From: Chinchilla lanigera
Lineage: Eukaryota; Chordata; Mammalia; Rodentia; Chinchillidae
Direction: 5' to 3'
DNA: 64,000 nucleotides
Assembly (NCBI RefSeq): GCF_000276665.1
Contig: NW_004955404.1
Location: 34,578,845-34,642,844 of the forward strand
The position numbers were made by a program, and so were the translations under genes. Positions 21,254 to 32,575 of this stretch are shown piece after piece. Position 1 is the first letter of the stretch. Every line of letters starts with the position of its first letter. Below the pieces are notes generated by a model. That model was not told where the DNA came from and searched no databases. It was given only the letters and a program-made list of their open reading frames with translations.

Positions 21254-23633
21254 CAGTGGACTCTTGACTTCTGAACTCAGTTTGATTGTGAGGACTGGTT
21301 ATAACTCAGGTTGGGTGTAAACCAAGACAATTTTTCCCATTAGAAATAATGGGAATACTCATAATGAGTTCTGAATCTCCCAGTGTACTCCTTAACTAAA
21401 CTTTTCATAATAAAAAAGAATTGTATAATGTGTGTAATTTACCAAAAACTGTAATAATTTTCCTGAATTATTGTATTAAAACAATACAGGAAAAGTTATA
21501 AAATGTGTCTAGTTTACCCAAAACAACAATTTCATACTGTACTTACTATTCAAGTTGCTATCGTTGGCTTGTAGAAGTGGAAGGTGGTGTTTAGGAGAGT
21601 CCCCTTCCAGGAGAACATCAGGACTCTGGCTCTCTGATGTTCTTTCCTTACATGGGAAAGTCTGTAGATCCCCAAGACCTGCTTATGGCTCACTAGGTGT
21701 CAACCTTTTCAACACTAAAAACTGGTATAAGGTTGTTTGTTTCTGTCTTTTCTGTAACATTGTTTTCTAGTATGACATGACATTCTCATTAAGCAAATGA
21801 ACAAAATGATTGGTTTTTTTCTCTGTCTGGGTGAGTCTTCTCTACAAATGTTTGTTGCTCTATCAATTTTTTAGGATTTCTTTTATTTCAGGAGAAATTT
21901 GCTGTGCTGATTGTTGATACTCCCCCTCCTCTTCAGAAAGCTCCTCAGCTGCAATTCTCTGTTGCTCATCCAGAAATTGCTGAAGCTCCTCTGTAGACAG
22001 TTCCTCTGAGTGTTTCTCCGCCAGTTCCTCAACATCACCTCAGCATTATCAGCCTGAAAGCCTATGGACTCTACTGTGGTGATAATGTCGACAACCACAG
22101 GGTCAGTTGAAGGCTCAGGCTCCTCTACATAGCCTTCAAAGTGTCCTGTATAGTTTTAGGCCACACTTTCTTCCAGGTAGATCTTAGTGTTCTTAGAGAG
22201 ACATTCACCCATAATTTCTCAATTAACCCCACACAGGAAAGGATGTAACATTATTTCCAGAGCTCTTTAAGGGTTAAATCTGAATCTGAGGCCATCTGGA
22301 AACACTTCAGGAACAGTTCCTTGGTGTCTAGGTTCTTAATATTAGTTATAACCTGCTGGTCCATAGGCTGCAGTAGAGGAATTGTGTTTGTGGGAGGCAC
22401 TTGATTGAGAACCATGGGAATTCTTCAGTCAATTTTTCTTCCAAATCATGTGGGTTATCAGGAGTATTGTCAATGAAGAAGAGAGCTTTGAATGGTAGTA
22501 ACCCTTTGTCCTCTAGATATTTCTTAACAGGAGGACAGAAAGCCCCCCTGATCCACTCAAGAAAAGCTACTCTTGTTACCCAGGTTGTTGTATTACATCT
22601 CCACAAGACCCTAGCTTATTCTTCATGACTTTATGTTTTCTGAACACGCTAGAGGTCTCAGAGTGGTAAACCAAGAGAGGCTTTATCTTGAGGTCATTAT
22701 TTACATTGGCACATAACAATAAGTTTAGTCTGTCCTTCACAGCCTTGTGACCTGGTCTTTTCTCCTCTTCCTGGATAATGTATGTTCTCCTGGGCATTTT
22801 CTTCCAGAAAAGGCCAATTTAATGAAAGTTGAAAATTTTATGAGAGCAAAGCCATTTCTCTGTGTCATCATTTTGAAGTGGTATATGTGATTTTCAGCAG
22901 TCCCTTTATCAGCACTGCCACTTCACCATGACTAGTTATGCTATGAACCCCAGTTCTCATTTTAAAATTGTGAAACCATCCATTGCTGGCACAAAATGTT
23001 TTACCATTATCTTTCATTGATGGATTGTCCTTTATGAGATTTTCATTTATATCTCTAGATCTTTCACAATTTATAGACTCAGATGGGCTATAACCTACAA
23101 TCTGCCTTTTGTTTATCCATACTAATAATAGCCTATCTCATTTAACACTGTTGATCATGACTTACTAACTTGAGTAACACCTTTAGCAACACTAGCTTTC
23201 TTATACAAATCTTTTCTTTGTAAGATTGTCAAGATGATGAATTTCAATATACTGTACAGATTAGTGAGTTTGGTAACATGAATGCCACTCTCATATTTCT
23301 CCACAATTTCCTTGTTCTTCTTGATTTTGATTGCTTTCTGTACCTCCTTATTCTCAGCTTTTTTCCAGCTTTTTGTGGGCCATTTTGATAGCAATAATCT
23401 TAGCAATTATATAAAGCACTGACCAAAATCACATCTACAAGCATGAGCATATGGGCTCAGATTGATGCTTACATACACTTACATATGATTTTCTGGCATT
23501 TTGAATCTTTTTTTACAACCACAACTGGCATATGTGTTGTAACTTGAGATTTTGATTGTAAATTAAACTTAAAATTCTGGTCATAACTCAATTTGCTCAT
23601 ATGTGAAACTGGTCATACCTCAAGAGTTCACTC
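21254..23633 (-). mobile_element. Tigger (pogo/Tc1-mariner) DNA transposon, near full length
   Basis: Left end CAGTGGACTCTTGACTTCTG (21254) and the right end, read antisense from 23633, GAGTGAACTCTTGAGGTATG are terminal inverted repeats, flanked by TA at 21252-21253 and 23634-23635. Length is about 2.38 kb, close to full-length Tigger elements. Remnants of the transposase run on the minus strand from about 23400 to 21880. It interrupts an L1 at a TA, and L1 sequence continues on both sides. Confidence 0.92.
21880..23406 (-). pseudogene. Tigger transposase pseudogene (decayed)
   Basis: Four minus-strand blocks lie in the family order. 23155-23406 has the CENP-B-like N-terminal helix-turn-helix area (KNKEIVEKYESGIHVTKL, then KKASVAKGVT). 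22576-22797 has PGHKAVKDRLNLLLCANV, the start of the DDE domain. 22346-22606 has WVTRVAFLEWIRGAF and PFKALFFIDNTPDNP, around the second catalytic aspartate. 21883-22098 has the glutamate/serine-rich C-terminal tail. The blocks are in different frames with stops between them, so no transposase can be made. In life such a protein binds the element ends in the nucleus and cuts and pastes it at TA. The DDE segment is the best preserved part. Identification rests on motif order and the matching terminal repeats. The exact Tigger subfamily is not resolved. Confidence 0.9.
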
Positions 23634-23790
23634 TATTCCCTCTCTAGGTATTGTCTTTTTTTTTTTTTTTTTCCAGTACCGGGAATCAAACTCATGACCT
23701 TGTGCTTGCAAGGCAGGCTCTGTGCCACTGAGCTAAATTCCCAGCCCCTCTAGGCATTATCTTAAAAGAAGAAATGCAGAATTTTGAAAA
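23634..23790 (+). mobile_element. L1 inverted part, continuation right of Tigger
   Basis: TATTCCCTCTCTAGGTATTGTC, then an ID SINE, then CTCTAGGCATTATCTTAAAAGAAG. This continues the L1 sequence broken at 21253, as judged by the paralogous uninterrupted copy at about 37270-37330 (ACCCAGCTACTCCCC..). Confidence 0.7.
23654..23747 (-). mobile_element. ID-type SINE inside L1
   Basis: T-tail, CCAGTACCGGGAATCAAACTC, CTTGTGCTTGCAAGGCAGGC, GAGCTAAATTCCCAGCC. Imperfect target duplication: CCTCTCTAGGTATTGTC before and CCTCTAGGCATTATCTT after. Confidence 0.92.
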
Positions 23791-24371
23791 TAGATGACAG
23801 TTAATATTATGGAAAATCAAGTGTCTGTTGCACATAGAAAAGGTAAAGTAATACTTGTGAATTTGATTTATAGAATCCTAAAATACATTATACAAAGTTG
23901 AGTAAGAAAAGGTTAAAAAAAGGTAGTGATTAAAAATGTAAAAAAGTAAAGTCAAAGAGGAAAGCTGTTAGCATAAGTCATAAGGACATTAGCAGTATTA
24001 AAGAAAGTTAGAAAAAGGCTAAAATATTGTCAATTATTCTCGTGTGTTTCACACTGAAAACATTGTGCATTGGATTTACTTCACCATATTAGTGATGATA
24101 AGATTTCCAAAATGAATATTTACTCTATCTCTGATGTTCTTCATTCCTTCAATTTATTTTCATTTTATTTCAGTTTAAAAGATTCTGTAACCTTTCCTAT
24201 AGTACAGAGCTATCACCAACAATTACTTCTAGTCTGTCTTTCTGAGAATGTTTTAATTTTTCCAAGCTTTGGAAGAGGATATAGCATTTACTTGTATAGA
24301 AATCTGAATTTATCAGGTTATGTTATTTTTCTTTCAGCGTTTTAAAGATATCATTTCCATGTTTTAATTCC
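23791..24371. other. Unannotated AT-rich DNA
   Basis: No repeat or gene recognised. The 91-codon frame at 24070-24345 has no family features. Confidence 0.4.
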
Positions 24372-24830
24372 TGTCTTAGTTACTTTTCTCTCCTTGCTGA
24401 GACAAAATACCCAACACCCAAAGTTAAAAGGGGAAATGTTTATTTAGCTCACAGTTTGTAGACATTTCAGTCCGTAATCAATTGGTTTCAAGGCAAAGTG
24501 GCACATGAGAGAGAAGCAACAGTTCATGCAGTGGAAAATAGCAATAGTAAGAAGAGAGAGCAAGACAAGCCTTTTTCTGTCTCTTATATTGTAGACAGTC
24601 TCCCAGGGGCACACTGCCTAGCCTCCCAGGCCTTCTTCTGAAATCTGGGTGGAAGCCTTCCTAACCCCACAACTCTTGCATTCTGCATGCACCTAACAGT
24701 AGCACACCATGTGGATGATGCCATGCAGGAGCAGTAGACAGGCTTCCCTCTCTATTGGCTACAGAGATCAAGTGCCTGGACCACTGAGAACTCTGAATCC
24801 AATTCTGAGGTAAAAATTCTCTAGGCCATC
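24372..24830 (-). mobile_element. MaLR-type LTR region, minus strand
   Basis: TGTCTTAGTTACTTTTCTCTCC..GAGACAAAATACCCAACACC..GGAAATGTTTATTTAGCTCACAGTTTG..AGTCCGTAATCAATTGG is the antisense end of a MaLR LTR like those at 10206 and 29759. Further right (about 24600-24830) the match fades into LTR/internal-type sequence. The right boundary is uncertain. Confidence 0.65.
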
Positions 24831-25739
24831 ACCATTCTAGAACATGGCATTCTACAGGTTTCTTCTCAAAGCAAAGTCTTTCACTTTTGCAGTTTTGAGG
24901 CTGCACAGGGTGAAGTCCTGCTGCTCTTTTCGATACCCTCAAACCATATTTCCTATTCTCTTGTTCCTTCTCAGCAATCAAAATCTCTGTTCTATCTCTG
25001 CAGTTGACAGCTTTACTGGGGCTTCCTGTCTGCCCCAAACTCACAACACTTTAAATCATTTTGCTGGGATCTTTGCTACTGATTCTCAACATAAATCTGG
25101 TTAAAAGCTCCCAGCAGTAGCCATGCCACTGCCTTAACATTCAACTGCATTGAAATTTCCTCTGCAAGATTTATTAGCACACCCCTCTTAATCTCAGTTT
25201 CAGGAAAAGTTTCTGGACATGAGCAAAATTCAGATAAATTTCTGCCAAAGTATAACACAAGTTGTCTGGAGTCCAAGGGCCAATATAGTCTTTTTTTTTT
25301 TTGAAGAGAATACAGTCTTATTAGGGACAACTTAGTAGCTTTTCTCAAGGTGGTAGGAGAGGCCAAGGCTTTTAGACAACCAGGTCATTCCAGTATGGTT
25401 GCATCTAAGTACTTGGAGAAACAAGTTAGCAGCCAGGGGATATGTAGTCTTTGAGTAAGGACTCTTATTGTCACCCTTTATACCTCAGAGTATAATAATA
25501 GGACTTCCCCATAGCAAACAAACCTGACATTCAAATGTGACCAAAGTTGACCACTCCCAGAAAGGCCTTAATGTGCCTCCATGTGCCCCTTCTGCTGATT
25601 TCCTTGCCAGAACTCAGGTAGTGGGGGATCAGAGTAAAGGCTACAGAACTTCATGACCCACATGTTATATAAGCTAGACAAATACAACATTTCTGAGAAG
25701 TTTGTGTAACAAATGTTCTAGTGTCCAAACAAGTATTTA
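24831..25739 (-). mobile_element. Probable retroelement internal sequence, unassigned
   Basis: It lies between an LTR and a clear retroviral gag/pro remnant on the same strand. It has minus-strand open stretches of 71 and 96 codons (24829-25044, 25076-25366), higher GC than neighbours, and an A-rich interruption at 25291-25301. I do not recognise the encoded peptides, and assignment is by position only. Confidence 0.4.
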
Positions 25740-26490
25740 CATTTTTCATTACCTCCCATGCCAGTGGTTACCCAGGGCTTCTCCAGGATGGTGGTGACTT
25801 CTTCTGATTATTGCAGAGCCTGGAAGATACTCAGACTTTCTCAGTCCTAGCTGTCCACTCTCCCTGTCAGGAGAGGACATTTTTGCTGACCCTTTCTAAG
25901 TCAGTTGGGGCAGTCTCCTTCCAATTACCCTCCTCTCAACAATATGCACACTTTCCTTATCCTCACTGAGTGAATGTTTGAGCCCCTTGTGAGTCATCCT
26001 GAGGCAGACGCTGAATTAGAGCAGCCAAAAGCTGTGTTTTTGGTCTCTCCCCTTATCCCTCCTTGCCTCTTCTGCCTGCTCTCAGCTATCATAAACTTTA
26101 AAGGCCTTGTCCATCAAGGTTGACAGTGAGGTTTGGGGGCCTGCCTCACATTTTTGCATCTTTTTCCTAATATCCGGGACAGATTGTATAATAAATGTAT
26201 GGCCATTAGGGCTCTGCCTTGTTCTGACTCTGCTTTGCTATTAGTGTACTTTCAGGAGGATGTTGATGAGTGATTAAAACATACAGCAGGATTTTCCTCC
26301 CTTTCTTTGATGGCTTCTTCCACAGTCATAATTTACATATTTATTCAAATACCTTCTCATTCCTTTTGAAACACACGTTTCAAAATGCTCCACTCTATTC
26401 CTGTGGCTAGAATTTTCAGGATTCCCTTTAGGATTTATACTGGGGTTTGTATATTTCTAGGTTCCTGGACATTATGGCCTGGAGTTTTAC
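25740..26490 (-). pseudogene. Class I endogenous retrovirus gag-pro remnant
   Basis: On the minus strand, 26060-26200 reads QSVPDIRKKMQK followed by a segment ending DKAFKVYD. This matches the C-terminal end of gammaretrovirus-type capsid. About 150 bp further along is TQLLAALIQ, and then a C-x2-C-like start followed by EEGNW (near 25930), in the place and pattern of the single nucleocapsid zinc knuckle. Beyond it the sequence resembles the gag/protease junction. Stops and frameshifts interrupt every block, so nothing functional can be made. Order capsid, nucleocapsid, protease is collinear with a minus-strand provirus. Upstream gag is interrupted by a plus-strand MaLR LTR at 26495. Identification is from motif memory without a search. 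Confidence 0.6.
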
Positions 26491-26494
26491 CTGC

Positions 26495-26864
26495 TGTTAT
26501 GGTTTATATTTAGCTGTCTACCCAAACCCTCATGTGCTCATAGATATGGCTTTTGGAATGTGACTGAATCATGGGGGATTATAGATGATTTGTTACTAAG
26601 AGCTAGTGTCTGTTTGGAGGACACAGGCCACATAGGGCATGACCTGGAATGGTGTATATCCCTTCCTCTCTCCTCCCTTTACTCTCTGTTCCCTGGACAC
26701 CACGATGTGAACAGATTTCCCCCCACTATACCCCTCTGTCATACTATTTTCTTCCCTGGAGCCAGCTAACTATGGACTGTGAGCACAAGCCAAAGTAAAC
26801 CTCCCCTCTTTTAAGTTGTAGGTGTCAGGTATTATGTATCAGAGCTGAGAAAGTGACTACGACA
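26495..26864 (+). mobile_element. MaLR LTR, solo
   Basis: TGTTATGGTTTATATTTAGCTG, GGAATGTGACTGAATCATGGGGGATTATAG, AAGTAAACCTCCCCTC, TATTATGTATCAGAGC and GTGACTACGACA at the end. Standard MaLR block order, opposite in strand to the retroviral remnant it interrupts. No matching 5-bp duplication. Confidence 0.85.
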
Positions 26865-28457
26865 GCCATAAAACCATGAGCTCCTTCACCGGCTTTTTAA
26901 GGATACATTCCTTCAGAAGTGCAGCAATGAGTTAACGCTGCAGTCACACCTCTCCAAGTCAGAACAAAACTTACACATAATGAATTCATCCCTAAATTTA
27001 TCAAGATTCTCAGAAAAAATTAACAAGCCTTTCTTTACACTGAGCCATGTCTATTACTGAGAAGAGAACAGGTATTATGATAACTTCTCCATCCCCATCG
27101 GACCCACCTGCCCCATAATGGGACAGATTCCCCTTAGTAAAGGGAATTGCTGGTTTGTTTCCTGATTTTAATTCTGATGGTGGAGCAGGTGGTGGTGAAG
27201 GCAGAGGTGATGAGGACAATGCCACAGACCCACAGATAAGGAAGAAGACATGGTGGTAGGGAAAAGATGCTATCTGCTATCATTCAGCTCATATCAGATA
27301 CTATAGGGCCCCAAATGAGTGTGGGAGAGGTGCAGACACCTGATGATAGGGTACTGGTTGGAGGCAGGTGTCAGATTCTGTAGCCCTATGGGTCTTAAAA
27401 ACCACAGCCACACAAATAGTTCCACAAGAACTTGAATGCAAGCAGTATATTACCATTTCCTTCTCTGTTAACAGATCCAGCTAGAGAATCTTATCATAAT
27501 TCAAAGAGTAGAATTCTTGCTTTCCAAATTTATTACAGACTATCACTCTCTTTTTGTTTAAACTAGTCCTTTTCACTTTACCTCAAATAGTTAAAAGGTG
27601 TCCTAGTGGCCAAATCCTTTGGAATACAGTCCATGGCTCCCACATTTAGCAAACTGAACAATAAAAGAACTGAATTTGCAATAAGAGAGCAACAGCAATA
27701 AAAGAGCAAAAGCAACTCAATACAACAAGCAAAATCTCTTTCATAAATATACTCTCAATGTGCATAAGAGAAATAACAGCTCTAGAGAGAATCACAAGAA
27801 AGACAATCACAACAAACTAGACTACAACAATAATCAGCACACAAGATAAACCTCAGGACCAATATTTTCACAGAAAAATACACAAACCAGATAAACAACA
27901 CAAATCACCTGTGCAGCAGACACAGTTGTAATACAGAGCAGACAACAGTGTAAATCAAACATGAGGAAGCCTGAGGAACTCAAGACCCCTTATCCAGAAA
28001 ATCCATTCCCACAAAAGAAGAACCAGTGCTGCCTAAACCAACAAACCAATGAAGTCTAATATTCTGAAACACACATGCCAAACAATGTTACAGCACCACT
28101 ACCTTTACAACTAAAGAGGTTTAACTTGTCTAGTGCTGTATTAACTTTAATTGACCAAGCCTAAAACTAACCCTACTGTTTTGTGAGCACCCAAAGCCAG
28201 ATATTTTTCAAATGAGAACAAATTTCAGATTAATTCTAGCCAAATTTTAATTGCAAGTGGTGTGGAGAAATTCGTGAGAGGGGTAGAAGTCCCCAAAAGG
28301 CAGAGTTCCAGATTAATGAAACCATTGGGCACTTGAGTGAGGGGACAATCTGTTAAAATACGGAGAGCTGTCAACCAAGAAGAAAAGAAAGGTACCTCAT
28401 AAGACAAAGTAAAAGGAGGCAGGGTAAAAATCTGAAGCTAGCAAGAAAACAGAAAAT

Positions 28458-28458
<1 letters not shown>
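26865..28458 (-). mobile_element. Probable 5' internal region (leader/gag) of the minus-strand retrovirus
   Basis: It lies between gag remnants and a possible 5' LTR on the same strand. The minus frame at 27010-27225 starts with a proline/serine-rich block (SPLPSPPPAPPS), as in gag between matrix and capsid. The rest, including an A-rich, CAACA-rich stretch at 27660-27960, is not recognisable. Extension of the provirus this far is inference. Confidence 0.35.
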
Positions 28459-28499
<41 letters not shown>

Positions 28500-28509
28500 T
28501 GTGTGTGTG
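28459..28509. repeat. (TG)n microsatellite
   Basis: About 25 GT units with one CT interruption near 28499. Confidence 0.97.
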
Positions 28510-28959
28510 GCATCACTTAGGTGGGAAGGGCCACACAGCCAGAAAAAGCCAGAGTAGGGAGCCTCCCAGTCATGACTGCACAGAAACAAGGATTCAGGTA
28601 GCCTCTTGTCATCCAACAAGGAGATCTGCCCTGATAATCATGGGTGTCTGTCTTCTCCCTGAGGACCTTAAAAAAGGAAGCCCTTCATAGTTGCCGAATA
28701 AGTGGAGGGTTCTTTTGCTTAATTCAGATAGAAATTGTAAATAAGCATGGTGCAGCTCTGCTGTCACCACCCTGAAGCCTCTGGGCAATGCCACATAATA
28801 GTGGATGCAATTAGTTGACACTGGACAAGGCCAGATAATGTTGAATGGAATCAGATGACACTGTCAGCTGCTGGTCTCTGCCACTGGCTGCTGCCATTTG
28901 ACACCAGCTTGTGATGGACACCATCAGCCAACTCTGCCAGTTTATGGTTTGTGCTACTG

Positions 28960-29460
28960 ATTTTCCTCAGCTCCTGACCTCTGGAGCTCTCCAGGGTTAA
29001 TAGGTCCTAGTGTTTTTTGCTCTGACCACGCTACTCAGGATAAGAATCCTTAGTACATTTGCAGGAACTGAGTCCATGCTACTTGAGAATAAATCATGAG
29101 CACATTTACAGGACCACTGCAGGGTGGCTTTGTTTGAGTAGGACTAGTGCTGTAGTATAAGGTGGTCAGTACATCCAAAAGGATGTACCCCCATAAGAGG
29201 GTCAGCCCTCCAAGGCCAATCTGAGAAGTGTGAGGACAGTGCTGCTCATATAGTAGCTTCAGGCCTGTTGTTGGTCCAAATAGGCCTGTGACTGGTGCAA
29301 ATTTGGGTCTGCTGATTGGTTTAAATATATCCCCTGACTGGTCCAAGTGAACATAAGTCATCCAGGAGAGTTCAGTTGTCATAGCAGCAGTTCCACAAGG
29401 GATTGGGGAGAAGCAAGCTCCTCAACCATTTAACTTACAGCTGTTGCTTCTCTGCAAAGA
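28960..29460 (-). mobile_element. Possible 5' LTR of the class I retrovirus
   Basis: Read on the minus strand from about 29400 there are several spaced CCAATC/CCAGTC-like motifs (ACCAATCAGC, ACCAGTCACAGG, TGGACCAGTC), then CTATATGAGCAGC as a TATA-like box, then a downstream region, a layout typical of class I LTR promoters. It sits on the correct side of the gag remnants. I cannot define TG..CA ends or find the 3' partner. Confidence 0.4.
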
Positions 29461-29574
29461 GTAGCAGGTCCAAACCTGGAAACTCAGGAGAGTTAGATGT
29501 GTTTGTCACAGCTTGCTGGGGTTTGCAACTTTCTGGAATATTAGTAATAGGCCCACATCCTTCCCTCCCTGACC

Positions 29575-29615
29575 TGTCTGGTACATTTTTAGTGGAGAAT
29601 AAATGGCGTTTTCAG
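29575..29615. repeat. Inverted repeat, left arm (41 bp, perfect)
   Basis: Exact reverse complement of 30458-30498. Starts TGTCTGGTACATTTTTAGTG and ends AATGGCGTTTTCAG. Confidence 0.95.
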
Positions 29616-29758
29616 CTTAGGCTATTGGCATTTATTCAGTCATGGGCTAAATTAGAATCCTGATGTATTCTTGTACTGTTCAGACTCTATCATTCTTAGG
29701 TATAAAACAAAAGAATTTCTCTTTACATACCTCCTTGCTTAAATACTTCTTGACATGT

Positions 29759-30110
29759 TGTTATGGTTTGTGTCTGAATGTCCCCTCAAAGCCTCATGCA
29801 GTCGTGGAGTAGGCTTCTAGAGTCTGATTGATTCATGGGTGTGAGTGCTACACTTGCCCTAGGGAAGGTAGTTTTCATGTAATGTAAGGGAAGAAAAGAG
29901 GTTGCTTACTACCTTTCCCCTTGTGCTCTTCTTGCTTTTGCTGTCTTCTTCCCTCATGAACTGTTGCCCTCTGCCATGTGCCACCCTGCCTTTGATCCAG
30001 CCTAGTATGGACTGAAACCTCCACAAACTGTGAACTGAATAAAGCTTTCCTTCCTTAATTTTGGACATTGGGTATTTTGTTTCAGCAATGAGAGAAAAGT
30101 AACTAAGACA
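29759..30110 (+). mobile_element. MaLR LTR, solo, with near-perfect target duplication
   Basis: TGTTATGGTTTGTGTCTGAATG, CCCTCAAAGCCTCATGCAG, GACTGAAACCTCCACAAACTG, AATAAAGC and the end AGTAACTAAGACA. Flanks CATGT (29754-29758) and GATGT (30111-30115) differ at one base. It is the cleanest MaLR LTR in the window and useful as a reference for the others. Confidence 0.9.
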
Positions 30111-31459
30111 GATGTAATGGTTATTTCAGAATCTACCCTAATATGAAGATATCAGCTTCCCAAAATGTTGTGATTTTCAAATTATTCTGCATTTTTTTAA
30201 ACCCTCAGTCAAAAGTTACAGGATAATGGAACCATATTTTCTTCAATACTGAGAATACAGCATTGTTGTACAACATTAATTCCACTAATATTTGTTGACT
30301 GCAACTATGCTTTAGGAACTATGATGGCTGGTATAATGTATAATTTTTACTCATAGTTCTCACAGTTTTCTTCTTCAATGTCATTTTGTACACTGCAAAT
30401 AATCTGCATCAAACATTCCTCAATGTTCATTTTTATACATCTTTCATTAATTTGTTACTGAAAACGCCATTTATTCTCCACTAAAAATGTACCAGACACC
30501 GTTGCCTGCTGAGAGAATAATGAATGACTCAGAACTAATACCCACCTTTAAGGAGCTGGGTCTATTAAAAAGATTTAGGCATATGAATAGTAAAAGTTAA
30601 CTAATAAAACTGTGCCCCAAATATTTTGGGGACACAGATGAGAGTGATTAACTCTGCCAGAGGCTTCTGATAAAGTTTCTTGGAAAAGGTCAACTTTAAT
30701 CTGTCCGACTCAGTGAGAAAAGGCAATTATGGCTGAGGTTTTCCTCCTGATGCAGGTACTTACCAGCTATGACAAATAGTGTACACTTTCCTCACTTTTA
30801 GTTTGTAACTTGTCTCACTTCCAGCTGTTTCCTTTCCAAAATGAGGGCATTAAAACTGAGCTGGCTGTGCCATTGTAAAGAAATTAGAAATTACAAATTA
30901 TGTGTAAATGTGCATAAAAATGATGTTCATCACTATTTTGTTATAGTTACTGTCATGACTGTTTACTGTTGGTATGTAAAATTTTAATTGTTTCACAACA
31001 ATTTGAGTTTTCTCCTGTATATTTTGATTTGCAAAATATTTCAATATAGGCAATGCAGGAATTATCAATTCTTAGATTAAAAAATCATACACAAAATAAA
31101 ATTCAACTCTAATTCTCTTTGTTAATGCAGCAGTCACATTGGCATTGTGCAAAATTCCAGAACACAAATATATGTTTTATTTTGTTTGAATGTTGCTATA
31201 TTAGAGAGTTTTTGCTGAGATTTTTCTGACACTTTTTGAAAGATTGTATAATAATATGTACTTTTTATTCTTTTTCAGAAAAAGCATATGAATTTGTCAC
31301 ATTATTTCTGCAAACCAGTTTTCTTATTCCAATTTCCTTTCTCTGAATTTTCTTTTACCACATTTTTCTCATTTATATTTCACCATTTTTTTTCAAAATA
31401 TTTTTATGCATAAGTATATTGTGGGTGTATATATACATGTGGATTATTTATTATCTTCA
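30111..31459. other. Mostly unannotated DNA with L2/MIR-like stretch
   Basis: Positions about 30488-30600 (TGTACCAGACACC..AATAATGAATGACTCAG..AAGGAGCTGGG) resemble the 3' end of L2/MIR3-like ancient repeats. The remainder is AT-rich and unrecognised. Confidence 0.4.
30458..30498. repeat. Inverted repeat, right arm (41 bp, perfect)
   Basis: Exact reverse complement of 29575-29615, 842 bp away, with the MaLR LTR in between. Starts CTGAAAACGCCATTTATTC. Confidence 0.95.
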
Positions 31460-31985
31460 TTATTCTATAACCAACTATTGAAGAATACAACATATAGTTA
31501 AAATTACCATTTCAAGAGTATAGTTTTAAATTTTGATGAATTTTTATATTCATATAATCATCTGCACTAACAGATTTCATAGTGTGGCCATTGTTCCAAT
31601 TGGTCCCATGGGCTTTTCACAGTCAATTCTTCCCATAATCCAGAAATAGACAAATATTTCAATCACTATGGATTAGATTTGCTTTTTAAAGAATTCCATA
31701 TAAATGAAATTATATAACATGTGGTTTCTGATATCTGGGTTTCTTTTTACTAAGCATAATATACATTATATTTATCTTTGTGGCTATGCATATCAGTAAT
31801 TATTTTTATTATTAAATAGTATTCCAATAAATAGATACACCAGAATGTGTTCATTCATCTACCTGTTGCTGTTAGTTTTCTTCCAGCTTGAAGTATTAGA
31901 AATAAAGCTTGTATTCTGTATCAGTCTTTATGAATGCATGTCTCCATTTCTTTTGCTAAATTTTGCTTTTGAAGTTCTGTAATTA
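31460..31985 (-). mobile_element. Old L1 3' fragment (L1ME/HAL1-like)
   Basis: AGTTTTAAATTTTGATGAATTTTTATATTC, ATCACTATGGATTAGATTTGC, TTCCATATAAATGAAATTATATAACATG, GGGTTTCTTTTTACTAAGCATAATATAC, AGTATTCCAATAAATAGATACACC and AATAAAGCTTG are in the order of the antisense 3' part of old L1/HAL1. Confidence 0.75.
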
Positions 31986-32177
31986 AATGTATGTATAAAT
32001 AGTAGTATTATTTCCTCTTTACTAGTTGCTCTCTTTATTATCATAAAAGTTTATCTTTATCGCGGGTAACATTCCTTACCCAAAAATATAATTTACCTCA
32101 TATTAGTGTAAACACACTTCTCTTTTATCAGCTTTGGCATAGTATATCTTTCTGCCTTGTCCAGTGCAGCTCTTGAA

Positions 32178-32575
32178 ACTGGTGGGAGGACGGTGGAGGG
32201 TGAAGAGACAAGAGTCAGTATACAAAAGCTGAGGTCAGGTGGAGCTCTCGCTCTCTCCTGATGGGAGAATGGAACTGCCCAGCACTTACCGCGCCTTTAT
32301 TTATACAATTAGCATAAGAATAAATTCAGAGAGAGTTTCAGAGGAGGGTAGAATCTGAGACAGGAAGAATATCTAATCTTCAACAGAACAGCATGCCTTG
32401 GTGGCTTCATGGAGAGCAAGAAGAAATTGTCTACATTATCTCAAGCAAAGTTCAAGTCCCTATGTGTGTCAGCTCCCTGAGCTGGGTACACTTCTCATGG
32501 GGTGCTTCCAAGCTAATAAGAAGCAGTGTCCTTGTCCTGGATACCTGAAGTACACACAGCTTCACCCCCAACATC
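32178..32575 (-). mobile_element. Beta-retrovirus-like (ERVK/IAP-type) LTR, solo
   Basis: Read antisense: TGTTGGGGGTGAAGCTGTG at the start, GCTAATTGTATAAATAAAGGC as a strong TATA region, GGCGCGGTAAGTGC, CTCCCATCAGGAGAG, GAGAGCTCC, CTGACTCTTGTCTCTTCACCC and a CCTCCCACCA end. Layout and initiator context fit class II LTRs. Boundaries and target duplication are not proven. Confidence 0.55.

Noticed and set aside
24829..25366. Two open minus frames as host genes
   Set aside because: They lie between an LTR and retroviral remnants and are more likely retroelement internal sequence.
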